A stretch of 25,327 nt of DNA from Zelonia costaricensis (taxonomy: Eukaryota > Euglenozoa > Kinetoplastea > Trypanosomatida > Trypanosomatidae): contig JASAOO010003150.1 of NCBI GenBank assembly GCA_030849075.1, forward strand, positions 1 through 25,327. Reading direction: 5' to 3'. Made by a program: the position numbers and the translations under genes. Below the pieces are notes generated by a model. That model saw only the letters and a list, made by a program, of their open reading frames with translations, was not told the origin of the DNA and did not search any database. This document shows, piece by piece, positions 9,179 through 18,707 of this stretch (position 1 is the first letter of the stretch; each line of letters starts with the position of its first letter).

Positions 9179-9406
9179 CTGAAGTGGGCGAAGAAAGCAG
9201 GTGTGTGTGTGTGTGTGTGTGTAAGCGATAGATCAATGCTCAGGCGTCGAGGCGAGAGTGAACACAAAGGAAGAGGGTGACGTCGGTAGGGTGATGGTGT
9301 GTGTGTGTATGTGGGGCGGGGTGGGAGTGGGTGAGTGTGAAGGTGAGGGGAGTTAAGTGCGGAGAAGAGAGCAAGCTGACGGTCAACGGCAGTGGCTAGG
9401 GTCGCT
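9179..9406 (-). promoter_or_regulatory. Candidate spliced-leader acceptors for the flavin oxidoreductase gene
   Basis: The best acceptor-like sequence on the minus strand is a T-rich tract (plus A-run 9423-9432) leading into GGATTTCAG, with AG at 9405-9406, which would give a 5' UTR of about 280 bases. A second, CTTCGCCCACTTCAG, has its AG at 9179-9180, about 50 bases before the ATG. Both follow pyrimidine tracts in the expected orientation. Confidence 0.5.
9201..9222. repeat. (GT)11 microsatellite
   Basis: Eleven uninterrupted GT units on the plus strand, read as CA in the minus-strand transcript, lie about 75 bases upstream of the oxidoreductase ATG and between its two candidate splice acceptors. 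A further short GT-rich tract lies at 9296-9312. Confidence 0.95.
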
Positions 9407-10935
9407 GAAATCCCCCAAAAGGAAAAAAAAAACAAACGCTGCCCCTCTTTGATACTTGTGTTGTTGGGCTGACGTGGTGTGTGATTGTTGGAAAGTGCTG
9501 CAGGCACAGAGCAAACAAACAAAAGAAAGACGGGAGATGGACGTGATGTGGTAGTAGAAGAAGATCAGAAGAGCACGCGGCACGAACAGGTCGGTGCCCC
9601 AGAGCAGGACTGCAACGCAAGCTCGAGACCCACCGTGGCGCCCGCGCATTCCGCGGCGGTGATCAGCTCACGCAAAGCCGATGAGCCCCAAAACAACAAC
9701 AAACGCGGCTGCTGTTCGTCACCTCGGCTTCGGCATGCACAGCACACGCCAGCGGGTACCCTGCATGCTCAGTGCAGCGTGCCACGCGGTGATCTCCTTT
9801 CTGGCGCGCTTTGGGGGTGTTCTCTGTGCGGAGGTGTCCTGTTCGTGAAGTCACCAAGAGAGGGAGAGTGGTGAAAGGAATTCGAGTGCTTTGTTTTGGT
9901 TTTGTTGCTGTTGTTCCGCCCTTATCCGAGCGCCTCTCCAGCCTCAGTCCCTTTCCACACGCCGTGCGCTGGCAAGCACCCTCCTGACCCCCCGCCCCGC
10001 ACACACCAAAAAAGAAAAAAAAAGAAGAAGCACATACGAGCATCGCCTACAGCAGGCGCACGAGCTCTTATTGCCCTCGCCGCGCCGCCTCGACTACAAG
10101 CCTCGCTGCCTCTGACTGCGCGCTGGCACCCAACTCACTCGGAGGTGTGGGTGAGGGGGCTATCTGGCAGAGAGACACGCAAAGGGCCGAAGGGGAGGGG
10201 AGTGGGTGTGGGCGTGGTGGTGGTGGGGTGGGGACACTGCAAAACGAACAAGAACGGGAAAGGCCAAGTGTGCAGGCAGGCGGTGGGAGGGGACAGGGGG
10301 GGGGTAGCGGGGTTGCGGGTGAGGAGGCGGAGGAGGAGGCACAAGGAGCAGAAGAAAAAGGAAGGAACAGGTAGTGACAAGCCATGAAGCGAAGCACAGA
10401 AACAAAACACAAACAGACTAGAAACAAAGGTACACGGGAGACGGAGGCGGGCGGCCACATCAGGAAAGAAAAAAAAAACGAGAGGGGGGCGAGGGAGGGA
10501 GGCGCGGTCCCGCGTCGGGGGGGGGGGGCGGCGGTGCGGGCTTGCGCACTCCATCGCCCTCCTCTTGTTTGTCTCCTCCCGGCAGACTTCCGTTCCGCGT
10601 TTTGTGGGGGCCGTTTTGAGGTCGCGCTCCGACGCACCGCAGCTTCTTATTCTTTTTGTTTTCTTTTCGCTTCTCGGTGCCGCTGTCCCCCCCGTCGCTG
10701 GTTGTTGTGCGCCCCCACGACGACGCGCGCCCACTATATTCACGCTCCAAAAGAGGGGCAGGAGAGTGTGAACGCCATGGCGGTGACCCCGAACGCAAGA
10801 TAACAAGAAGATGTGGCGCAGGAGGTGGGTCGCGTGCGTCATGGCGCGCGTGAGAAGGAGCGGCAGCAACAACATACACGAATTGATGGACGGGAGCCGG
10901 GGACGCAGCTGAGGAGGGCGGTGATGGAGGAGCGG

Positions 10936-10936
10936 N
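10936..10936. other. Ambiguous base (N) beside a G-run
   Basis: The only non-ACGT symbol in the window, at the edge of a G-run, probably marks an unresolved homopolymer or polymorphic base in the assembly. It lies outside all predicted genes. Confidence 0.95.
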
Positions 10937-11815
10937 GGGGTGTGGGGGGTGGGTTAGTTTTGGTGTGCGGCGGAAGGAGGACGCTGGCGTGGACTGGCAA
11001 GCCGACACGCAGGGCATTGCAGCACGGCGGAAAACACAGAGAGAGAGAGAGAAAAGAAAAAAAAGGCACATAGGGAGATAGAGGAATGCGGGGGCTTGCA
11101 GGAAACGCGGGTGAGGTGGCAGACGAAGAGAATGGGGAGGAGTAGAGTCTCATCTCGGGCAGCGGTGCAGCGGGGGACGATGAGGGGGAGGGGGAGGGAG
11201 GGTGGACTGAGGAAAGCACAAGAACGAACACACATGCAGGCAAAGCAAAGCAAAACAAACAAAAAAACCCAACGTCTGTGAAGTCGTGGGCCACGACATT
11301 GACGGATGAGGCGATGGGGGTCTGGTGGGGAAAGGGAAGTGGACTCACAAACAAACAGATGCACACAAGCACACACAAGCGCACAACGCGCGCACACACA
11401 CACACGCACACGAACACCACAAGAAGGAGACGGGGCACTGCGCGGAGAAGAGAGGTGCGGGAGGGAAAGAGAGGGGCCCACGGCATCTGCCACAAATTGC
11501 TGCGACAAACGAACGCATACCTCGACACACGCGCAGGCGCCCAAGGATCGCAACGTGTACCGTTTTAGGAAAAGTGCAGACGACGCGGACACAAGTCACC
11601 AACCTCCTGCCAAGAAGACGGTCAGCAGCGCCAGGAGGAGGAGTCCGCCAAGTTGGTTGCAGATAAAGCAGGGCAAAAAAAAACAAGAGGAAGCAGAGAA
11701 CGAGAAGGAGGAGCTTTTGTGCGGCAGAATTCGTTCGCTGCGACGCGCAAGCGACACACACACACACACACTCACAGACTCGAACATACAGACATGGGTG
11801 CTCGATGCCGCTCGA

Positions 11816-11833
11816 GAGCTTTGCGCAAAGCTC
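11816..11833. repeat. 18-base perfect palindrome
   Basis: GAGCTTTGCGCAAAGCTC equals its own reverse complement (two 9-base halves with no loop). It sits about 50 bases to the left of the candidate SIDER element, in a patch more complex than its surroundings. Confidence 0.85.
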
Positions 11834-11884
11834 ATCTCCCACTGAGACACACACATATGCGCACATGCACAGGTTGCAGAGACG

Positions 11885-12363
11885 TTTTTTTGGCCTCGCA
11901 GGACGGAGGAGGTCATGCCATGGCTTTGCAGCCGTTCTGTTGAGCGCCAGGGTCGACACTCCCCCTGCCGCCGATGCGTAACACACGGTGGCGTCCAGAG
12001 TGTGGGCTGAAACGGTGAGGTTTGGCCGATGCACGTGATTGCCTGTGGTTGTCATCCGACAAACCTGCTCCGTCTCCGCCGAGATGCACCCCCCCGAGGG
12101 CATTCAGGCGAGCATGGCGGCCGTAACCTGCGACGCGTCGCAGAACCCGCGCACCATCAGCTCTGGCGCTTCACAGCCCCCCTTCCCTCTCCCCTTCTTT
12201 TTTTTTCGCTCACTCAAAGCAGGCTGCAGAGCGCACGCGTGCACGCACGCCGCGATACCAAACAAGCGTGAAGACGCAGTGACCTTCTTCAGAACGGAGC
12301 ATCTACGGGAGGGCGCGACAGAAGGGGTGTGTGTGTGTGGGTTGGGGGACACAAAGAAAAAAA
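11885..12363 (+). mobile_element. Candidate degenerate SIDER-type retroposon, antisense to transcription
   Basis: This 480-base island is compositionally mixed, unlike the repetitive surroundings. On the plus strand, CCATGGC (11918-11924) can pair with GCCAGGG (11946-11952) with one mismatch, followed by TCGACACTC. The order and spacing resemble, from memory, the conserved 5' signature (about 79 bases, HDV-ribozyme-like in L1Tc) shared by trypanosomatid ingi/L1Tc retroposons and the Leishmania SIDERs. An A-rich end follows at 12352-12363 (CAAAGAAAAAA...), as expected for a retroposon 3' end, and AGACG occurs at both edges (11880-11884, 12363-12367), which is short enough to be chance. No coding capacity is present, as is usual for SIDERs. 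Edges are approximate. The identification is tentative. Confidence 0.4.
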
Positions 12364-15300
12364 GACGCACATAGATGGAGGATGCAGGAACACAATGGGA
12401 TACAGTGAGGCTAAGGCGCGCTCATACACGCACATACACACAGACACACGCACACACATAATCGCTTCATTCCGAAGCACGCGTCGGGGCCTTCTACAAA
12501 GTTCAGAGAGAAGACGGAGTCGGCAAGTTACGCCATTGCATGGCTGACGTGTGCACTGGTAGACTCGCCCAGTCGCTCCGGCGCCCAACCGGCAAGGTGC
12601 GCTGACCCATTTTTTTTCCTGTTGCTGCTGCGCACCCCTTTTCATTCTCCTTTTTTCTCGTTGCGTTGACGTGAATGGCATGCCATGTAGCACCCCAACG
12701 CTGAACGAGTACGCAGGAAATAACAAACAAAATGAAGGAGGGGACAGAACAGACCAGTACTCGTCGGAAAGGGTGGCTGGCAGCGGAATACAACATTAAA
12801 AAAAGTGGTGAAGAGGCGCAGAGGGTGCGCTTTGAGCCGACTCGAAGAGTGTCGGGCACACGGCAAACACACGAGATGCACATGAGGACACACACACACA
12901 CACACAACTCGAACACACGGACCGAACAGATACACGAGTACGTGCGCGCGGCAGCTTGTACTGCCGGCGGCAGGATAAGAAGGAGGAGCACAACAGAAGA
13001 AGAGGCGGGTAGGCCTGGAAGGGTCGGGGGAGGGAGGCAGGAGGGCAGGAAGGGAGGGAGGAGAGAGGAGGAGGTGAAGGGGCCGAGGCCCGATACGCCC
13101 ACCCACAGGGCGACGCTTTCGTTGAAGCACCGCTGCCTCTTGTGGCGAGGTCCCCACCATAACAGAGAACCTCCGTTTCCTCTGCGCCTGCCCCCCCTCC
13201 TCCCAGTTATTCTCTTTTTATTCCGGCTGGTCCGGTTTCTGTCGATGAGAGGTTGGAGTTGAGGTGTGTGTGTGTGTGTTAGTGGGCGCGTATCGTTTCA
13301 GGTGGATAGCAATAACAAAAAGAAGTGTGCTCGCTTGCGTGCACCGTCACTGTCGCCGCTTCCATCTCGGACTCGTCTTCCGCGCATTGCCTGTTCCCCG
13401 ATTCGCAACCGCAAAGGGGGGGAGGGTGTGAAAAAATGGCGGGGTGGCACGAAGAGGGGAGGACCATGCAACGGGAGGAAGGGAGGAAGGAGAGAAGAAA
13501 AGGAAAGAAACGTCGATAAACGGAGGAGCGAACAAATGAACAATCAGCCGACTGCGTTCCCACAAGTCCTCGCACTATCGTGAGCCACAGTTCTTCGTTT
13601 TTTTTTTTCGAGTGTCGTTTACGTTAGTTACTGCCTAAACAAAGAGAGAGAGAGAGGAGCTACAAAATAGCATGAACGCACGCAGGTGTGCGGCAGAGAA
13701 GAAATACCAACGCCGGCGGGGAAAAGAGTGAGGGAGAAAAAAGAAGAGGAACGACGGAGTGTGCGGAGCTCACTTATATGGTGCTTTCTTCTACTTTCGC
13801 CAAGTGTCACGTGTGCGTTCGGTTGCAGGCGCGGGTGGGTGCGCGTGCTGTTGTGGTTGATGGCGACGGTGGTGGCAAGGGTTGACGTGCAGACGGCATG
13901 CCACACACACCCTCACATCAACGAAAAGACAAACACACGCGTACAAGTCCAGCCGACATTTCAGCGCAACACAAACACGTCTAGGTGGGAAAGAGAATAG
14001 GAGCGGAGAGGAGCTAAAGCACCAGACACACAGATGGACAGCGAAAAAAAAAAAGGTCAAAATAAAAAGGCAACGTTGAACAAAGAACTATAGGAGGGAA
14101 AACGCGCTTCGAGTTGAGGGCTTCTGCATCCACTTTTTTTTTTGGCTTGTGCCTGTCGTTCGCATTCGCTGCGACGCTGCAGACCTCCAGATCAACCCGG
14201 TCTTACGGGTTTAACCCTTCTTCTTGTGATTTATGTAGTCGCACACACGCCGCACATCCCAGTCACAAGGAAGGAAGTCGGAGGGCGAGGGGGAGGATTG
14301 GGCGTGCGTAGCGGAGACGTGTTAGGGGGACAAAAGAAAAGCGGCAAAAGGGTGGCTGCGGCTAGGCGACGCAGGAAGAGAGAAAGAAAAGAAAGAACGA
14401 AAGCAAACGCCCTTCCCACACTTGTTGGGATAGGCGTACTCCTTACCCGTGCGCACACACAAAGCACACCGCCACACAAACTCACACTCACACGCACACG
14501 TACACAAACATGCCACTCGGTACCAAGGTAAGCCGACGGCGCAAACACATGTACATTCAAGGAGATGGCGGAGAGACGGAAGGGTTGGGATGGAGGTGGG
14601 TTGCAGTGGTAAGAGAGAGAGAGATCACAGCTAGATGAGCGTCTTCGCAAAGTCGCACACAATGAAGACGGAGGACGCGATACGGAGGTCACAAAGGAAG
14701 GAAGGAAGAAACAACAACTGCAAAGAGAACATGGGGCGGCAGAGACACGCGCACCCACGGATGCGCAAAGGCACAGGGCGGAGAGGCAAACAACAACAAC
14801 AACAAAAAAAGAACGGCAAGACGGAGAGAACGACAAGGAGTGACACAGGCCAGCGTAGGAGAGAAAGAAACACACACACACACGAGAAAGAAAAAAAGAA
14901 GAGGACGCACTGTATCGCCGGTGCAGCTTGGACATCGCTCTCTCTCCGCCCGCGTACACGCATGCATGTGCGCGCGCACGTAGAATCGTGTGAATTCCAT
15001 CGAGGGAGTGGAGAGACAAGCAGGATCAAAGAACGAAGCACCACAAGGGGAGGGAGGGGGGGGGGAAAGCGACGCGCGCGGCGCGTTCGGGTGCACAAGA
15101 GGGAGACGTCGTCCCCCCCCCCCTCGCCTCGGCACGCCCATCTGTAGCAGCTTTCCATGTGCCGGTCTCCTGATACGTCCACGTGCTTCTCTATACAGGT
15201 GGAGAGCTGTGGAAAGGCGCGCGCTAAGGAGGGGAAAGAGGGCGATACGATTGTTCGACACACATGCACATACACACACATACATGACTGGTGCGAATGA

Positions 15301-15814
15301 AACCAGTTTTGGACAACGCGAGCATTCCTTGCCGGCCGCTCATCTGGCTGATCGGCAAGCACACCGCTCTTGTCTACTGAGCACACACAAGGCCCGACGA
15401 CCCGGGTGCCCCCCCCGCGCGCGTCGTAGGTGGAGAGGAGCACCGAACAGAGAGTACAACAGAGGAGGTGGAAACATCGGGCAGCGTGCAGGAGGACATA
15501 GGTGGTGTTGAACCGCGTGAACGTGCGTGTGCGCTGGTGGAGGAAGGGACGTGAAGTAGGATGGGGGCAAGAGAGGAAGGGGGGAGTCTGCGAGCCGAAC
15601 AGCAAGCCGTCGGCAGGGGGACAGAGATAAACAAGTCCATGGAAGACGATGCCCGCAACACGCAGCCGGTAACGACACATCGGAAAATAGGAAGTGAAAG
15701 GAGTTGAGCGACGTAGATAGAGGCATGGAAAGGGAGCGCGGGGAAAACGAGAAGACAGCGAGAGAGAGAGAGAGCAACGATGCAGCAGCAAACCAAGGCG
15801 ACACAAACATGAAG

Positions 15815-15839
15815 CACACACACACACACACACACACAC
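15815..15839. repeat. (CA)12 microsatellite
   Basis: Twelve uninterrupted CA units on the plus strand lie in the long gene-free stretch. They read as GU in a minus-strand transcript. Confidence 0.95.
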
Positions 15840-17193
15840 CTACACACACAGGCGCGCAGACACTCAGAGGATTGGAGTATAGAACGAGTGGCATGATGCC
15901 CCCGTGCTCCACCCTCGAGATTGTCGTGTTTTTCTCTTTTCTGCAACAGGGACGTACTGAACAGAGGGTCAGGTTTGCATGGATCGGTGACAGCCACGTG
16001 CGCGTACGTGGCCCTGCGGAAGCTCGGGAAGCTGGGCCGCGCTCGCGAGGGCAGCGATGCCGTGTATGGACATCAAAAAAGACGAAGAGGACAAAACAAA
16101 CGAAAAAAAAAGAGAATTGGGAATTAAATGCAAGGGCACAGAGAACAGAAGAACAACAGTCATAGACAAAAGAGACTACACTTAGTTAACGCACACACTC
16201 CATGAGCGAAGAAGAGGACGAAGAGATCACGAAAAGAGACTAGTACGAGAGTGCACGCCAATAGAGGGGGGAGGGGGGGGGGGGACGAAGAAGAGACAGA
16301 AAAAAAGGGAAACAACACGATCCAAACATAGCACGGCTCGTGTATCGGTGGGCAACACACGGTTCATCGACAGCAACGATGCCGACATCACAGCGAGATA
16401 CAGAGGAAGAGAGAGAGAGGAACATCAGCTAAAGACGACAACGCGACACGAAAAAGAGTCGCCGGCACACACTCAAGTAAAAAAAACAGAAAGCAACAGA
16501 AATGGCTAACTCACGCACACACATACACGCACGCGTGCGCCGTGAAAAGGCTGAGCGAGGACATGCACGCACGTTACCCAGATACAAAATGGAGAAGGTG
16601 AGCAAGTCGGGGAGGGGGAGGGAGGAAGGGGGGGGGGGATGGAGTTCGTGCAAGCTGAACGCAGCTTGATGAGCTAGATGAGGAAAAAAAAAACTGCGAA
16701 GAAGGAGAGGCGCGGGGAAAAAAGACAACATGCAAAAAACTGAAAGACGAGAATGACAACAACAACAACAAAAGGCGTTAACATATGCACACAAAGCGAA
16801 GTCTGGAGCAGAAACAAACAAACAAAGCACACATCTGTAGTGGAGGGGGAAGAAACTGAGAAGAACAGACATGGCGCCTCCCTCTTTTTGTTTCCTCTGA
16901 GCGCACGCACGCACAGTTACACACACACAGACACACCAATACACGTGCGCGCGCGTGCATGCGTGTGTGTGTATTAGTGTATGGGTATGGAGGGAGAAGG
17001 ACAGCGCCAATCATAGCCTTTTGTGGAAACGCCATAGAGCCCAACGCGGAAACGGGAGTGAAAAGAAGGAGAAGAAGTCAAGCAGAAATAAGCGGGAAAT
17101 CAATGACAAGACAGACAGCGGCACAGAGAACAAAAGGCACAAAACAGAAAGACAAGTAAGGGGAAGGTGGGTGGGTTGGCTTATTGTTCTTGC

Positions 17194-17380
17194 TCCTGTT
17201 TTCATCTGCGAGTATGCATAAGGGGAGCAGGGGGGGGGTGGGAAGAGGAAGAGGGAGAGGAGGCATGGGGAGGAGGGAGGGACGGGGACGGAGACGGGAT
17301 AATTTATCTGAGGGTTCGGGAATGGGAGGGAGGGAGAAGGGGGCACTGATAAGCAAACATTTTGATTCCTGTTTTCATCT
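17194..17380. repeat. 14-base direct repeat flanking a purine-rich block
   Basis: TCCTGTTTTCATCT occurs at 17194-17207 and at 17367-17380, with an almost pure G/A block between them. The surrounding sequence differs, so this is either a trace of a local duplication or coincidence. Confidence 0.6.
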
Positions 17381-17940
17381 CTCGTCGTCCCCGGCTTTGT
17401 CCTCGTTCCCTTCTTTGTTTTCCTGTGTTCTTTTTTTTTTTAGGGGGAAGGGAAGGGAAGGGAGGGAGGGGGATTGTTGGTTTGCCGCATTATTCGTCAG
17501 TACAGGAAAGCAAAGAAAACACTAGCGACAAAAAAGAGAGAAGGAGGAAGAGGGAGAGGGAGAGACGGACACGGAGAACGGGGGGCAGGAAGGGACAGGA
17601 ACAGGGACAGGGACAGGTGGCGCGGTGAACCGAGGTCGTCCAGGCGCCGTCTTTCTTTCCTTTTGTTGAACCTGTTCCCGAGCGACAGAGAGAGAGAGCG
17701 GCGGGAAGGAAGCGTGAAAGGGCGGCGGTGCGCGGCGCACGTGCAGATTGTGCGCTCTAGTTTCACCTCCGCCCACAAGTTCGTTTCCCACCCACCCACC
17801 GTCTCGCTGTGGCTTGTCCCACTTCAGCCTCACTGTCCTGCCGATCGCACCAGTTCCATTGTCTTTTTTGTTCTTCGTTCCACCGGCGAAAACACGTGCG
17901 GGGCTTGACGCTCCGCTACCACTGTGGCGCTGCGGCCACC

Positions 17941-17960
17941 ACACACACACACACACACAC
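17941..17960. repeat. (AC)10 microsatellite
   Basis: Ten uninterrupted AC units on the plus strand in the predicted 3' flank of the 500-residue CCCH gene. Confidence 0.95.
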
Positions 17961-18707
17961 GATGATACCAGGAAGGCACAAAAGAACTTCCCCAACTTCC
18001 TCTTCTCTCACTCGAACCATATTCCTGAAAGACGGAGAAGGAGAAGAACAGGTGGAGCGAGCAAGAAGACTGAGAGCAAACACTGAAGAACCCGAAAAAC
18101 ACACACACACACACACAACACACACACGAAACAGGAAGTGTCGGCCCTTTGAGTGGCAGGCGGCTCCCGCGATCATGTGAGCGGAGGAGTAGAGGAGGGG
18201 AGGGGAGAGTAGCAGAACTGAGCTGCCCCTCTCCACTCGCGCAAGCACAGACAGCCCACATGGAAAAACCGAATTGAAGGCGATGCGAAGAGAAAAGAAG
18301 AAAGCGGGAAGAGCCTGACGGGCACCTGCACCCGCACCGCGGCGCCAAAACAAAACCGAAGTAAAGAAAGGAGTAAAGAAGCGCACACGTACACGAGAGA
18401 GAAAAAACAAAACAAAACGATCGACCCTGGCAGTAGGAATGCCCACGGTGGTCACACACACACACACACAATTGAAGTCAAAATGCACAAAAAAAAACAA
18501 AACTAGAGGAACCAGAGGCGTGCCGCAAGCCTTCACAACTGAGAGGGTGAAAAGCGGAAGAGGGGAGGGGGGGAAGAGCAAATAATAACAGGGAAAAGAG
18601 GTCGTGGAAACAGCCTAGCTGCCTCTACACACAAGCGGGAAGACGCACGTGCATACCCAACACAGATTCGCCGACGCATCGGAAAGAGATGCTGTCGCGA
18701 GCTAGGC

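Larger units (their letters stand above)
9127..11884. other. Gene-free stretch, left part of the 9.6-kb gap
   Basis: After the 5' flank of the oxidoreductase gene, a compositionally mixed island spans about 9570-9850. Its minus strand has a short open frame (9565-9747) with no recognised domain; the island could be UTR or a decayed element. From 9990 to about 11800 the plus strand is mostly purine-rich with G-runs and short CA tracts (11390-11412, 11755-11771). I find no gene. Confidence 0.5.
12364..18707. other. Gene-free stretch, right part of the 9.6-kb gap (long 3' flank)
   Basis: No gene is supported. The part adjoining 18707 should be the 3' UTR of the 500-residue CCCH gene. Contents include CA microsatellites (12892-12906, 15815-15839, 17941-17960, 18100-18117, 18454-18470), a GT tract (13265-13280), AAC repeats (14790-14805, 16755-16770), a GGGACA-type tandem run near 17594-17617 and plus-strand pyrimidine patches (12180-12210, 13140-13230, 17360-17432). 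A mixed-composition island at about 15145-15420 has no recognised identity. The 402-codon minus-strand frame at 14631-15839 is Cys/Ser/Leu/Phe-rich, contains runs such as CVCVCVC and FFFCCCCCC, and looks non-coding. Confidence 0.55.

Noticed and set aside
7825..9231. 468-codon frame on the plus strand
   Set aside because: It is antisense to the YqjM-type enzyme, whose domain, residues and length are complete on the minus strand.
9565..9747. 60-codon minus-strand frame with a mixed-complexity stretch as a small gene
   Set aside because: No recognisable domain and no clear start or splice context; left as an unexplained island worth comparison with relatives.
13395..13420. tRNA B-box-like GGTTGCGAATC on the minus strand
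   Set aside because: It departs from the GGTTCGANNCC consensus, and no cloverleaf or A box was found at a suitable distance.
14631..15839. 402-codon open frame on the minus strand
   Set aside because: The product is low-complexity (Cys/Ser/Leu/Phe/Arg, runs of CVCV and CCCC) with no recognisable domain. Pyrimidine-rich strands rarely contain stop codons, so length alone is weak evidence.
18421..18435. Second copy of the GCCAGGGTCGA string (minus strand) as another SIDER signature
   Set aside because: Only 11 bases match and the pairing partner and downstream context are absent; matches of this length are expected by chance in 25 kb.
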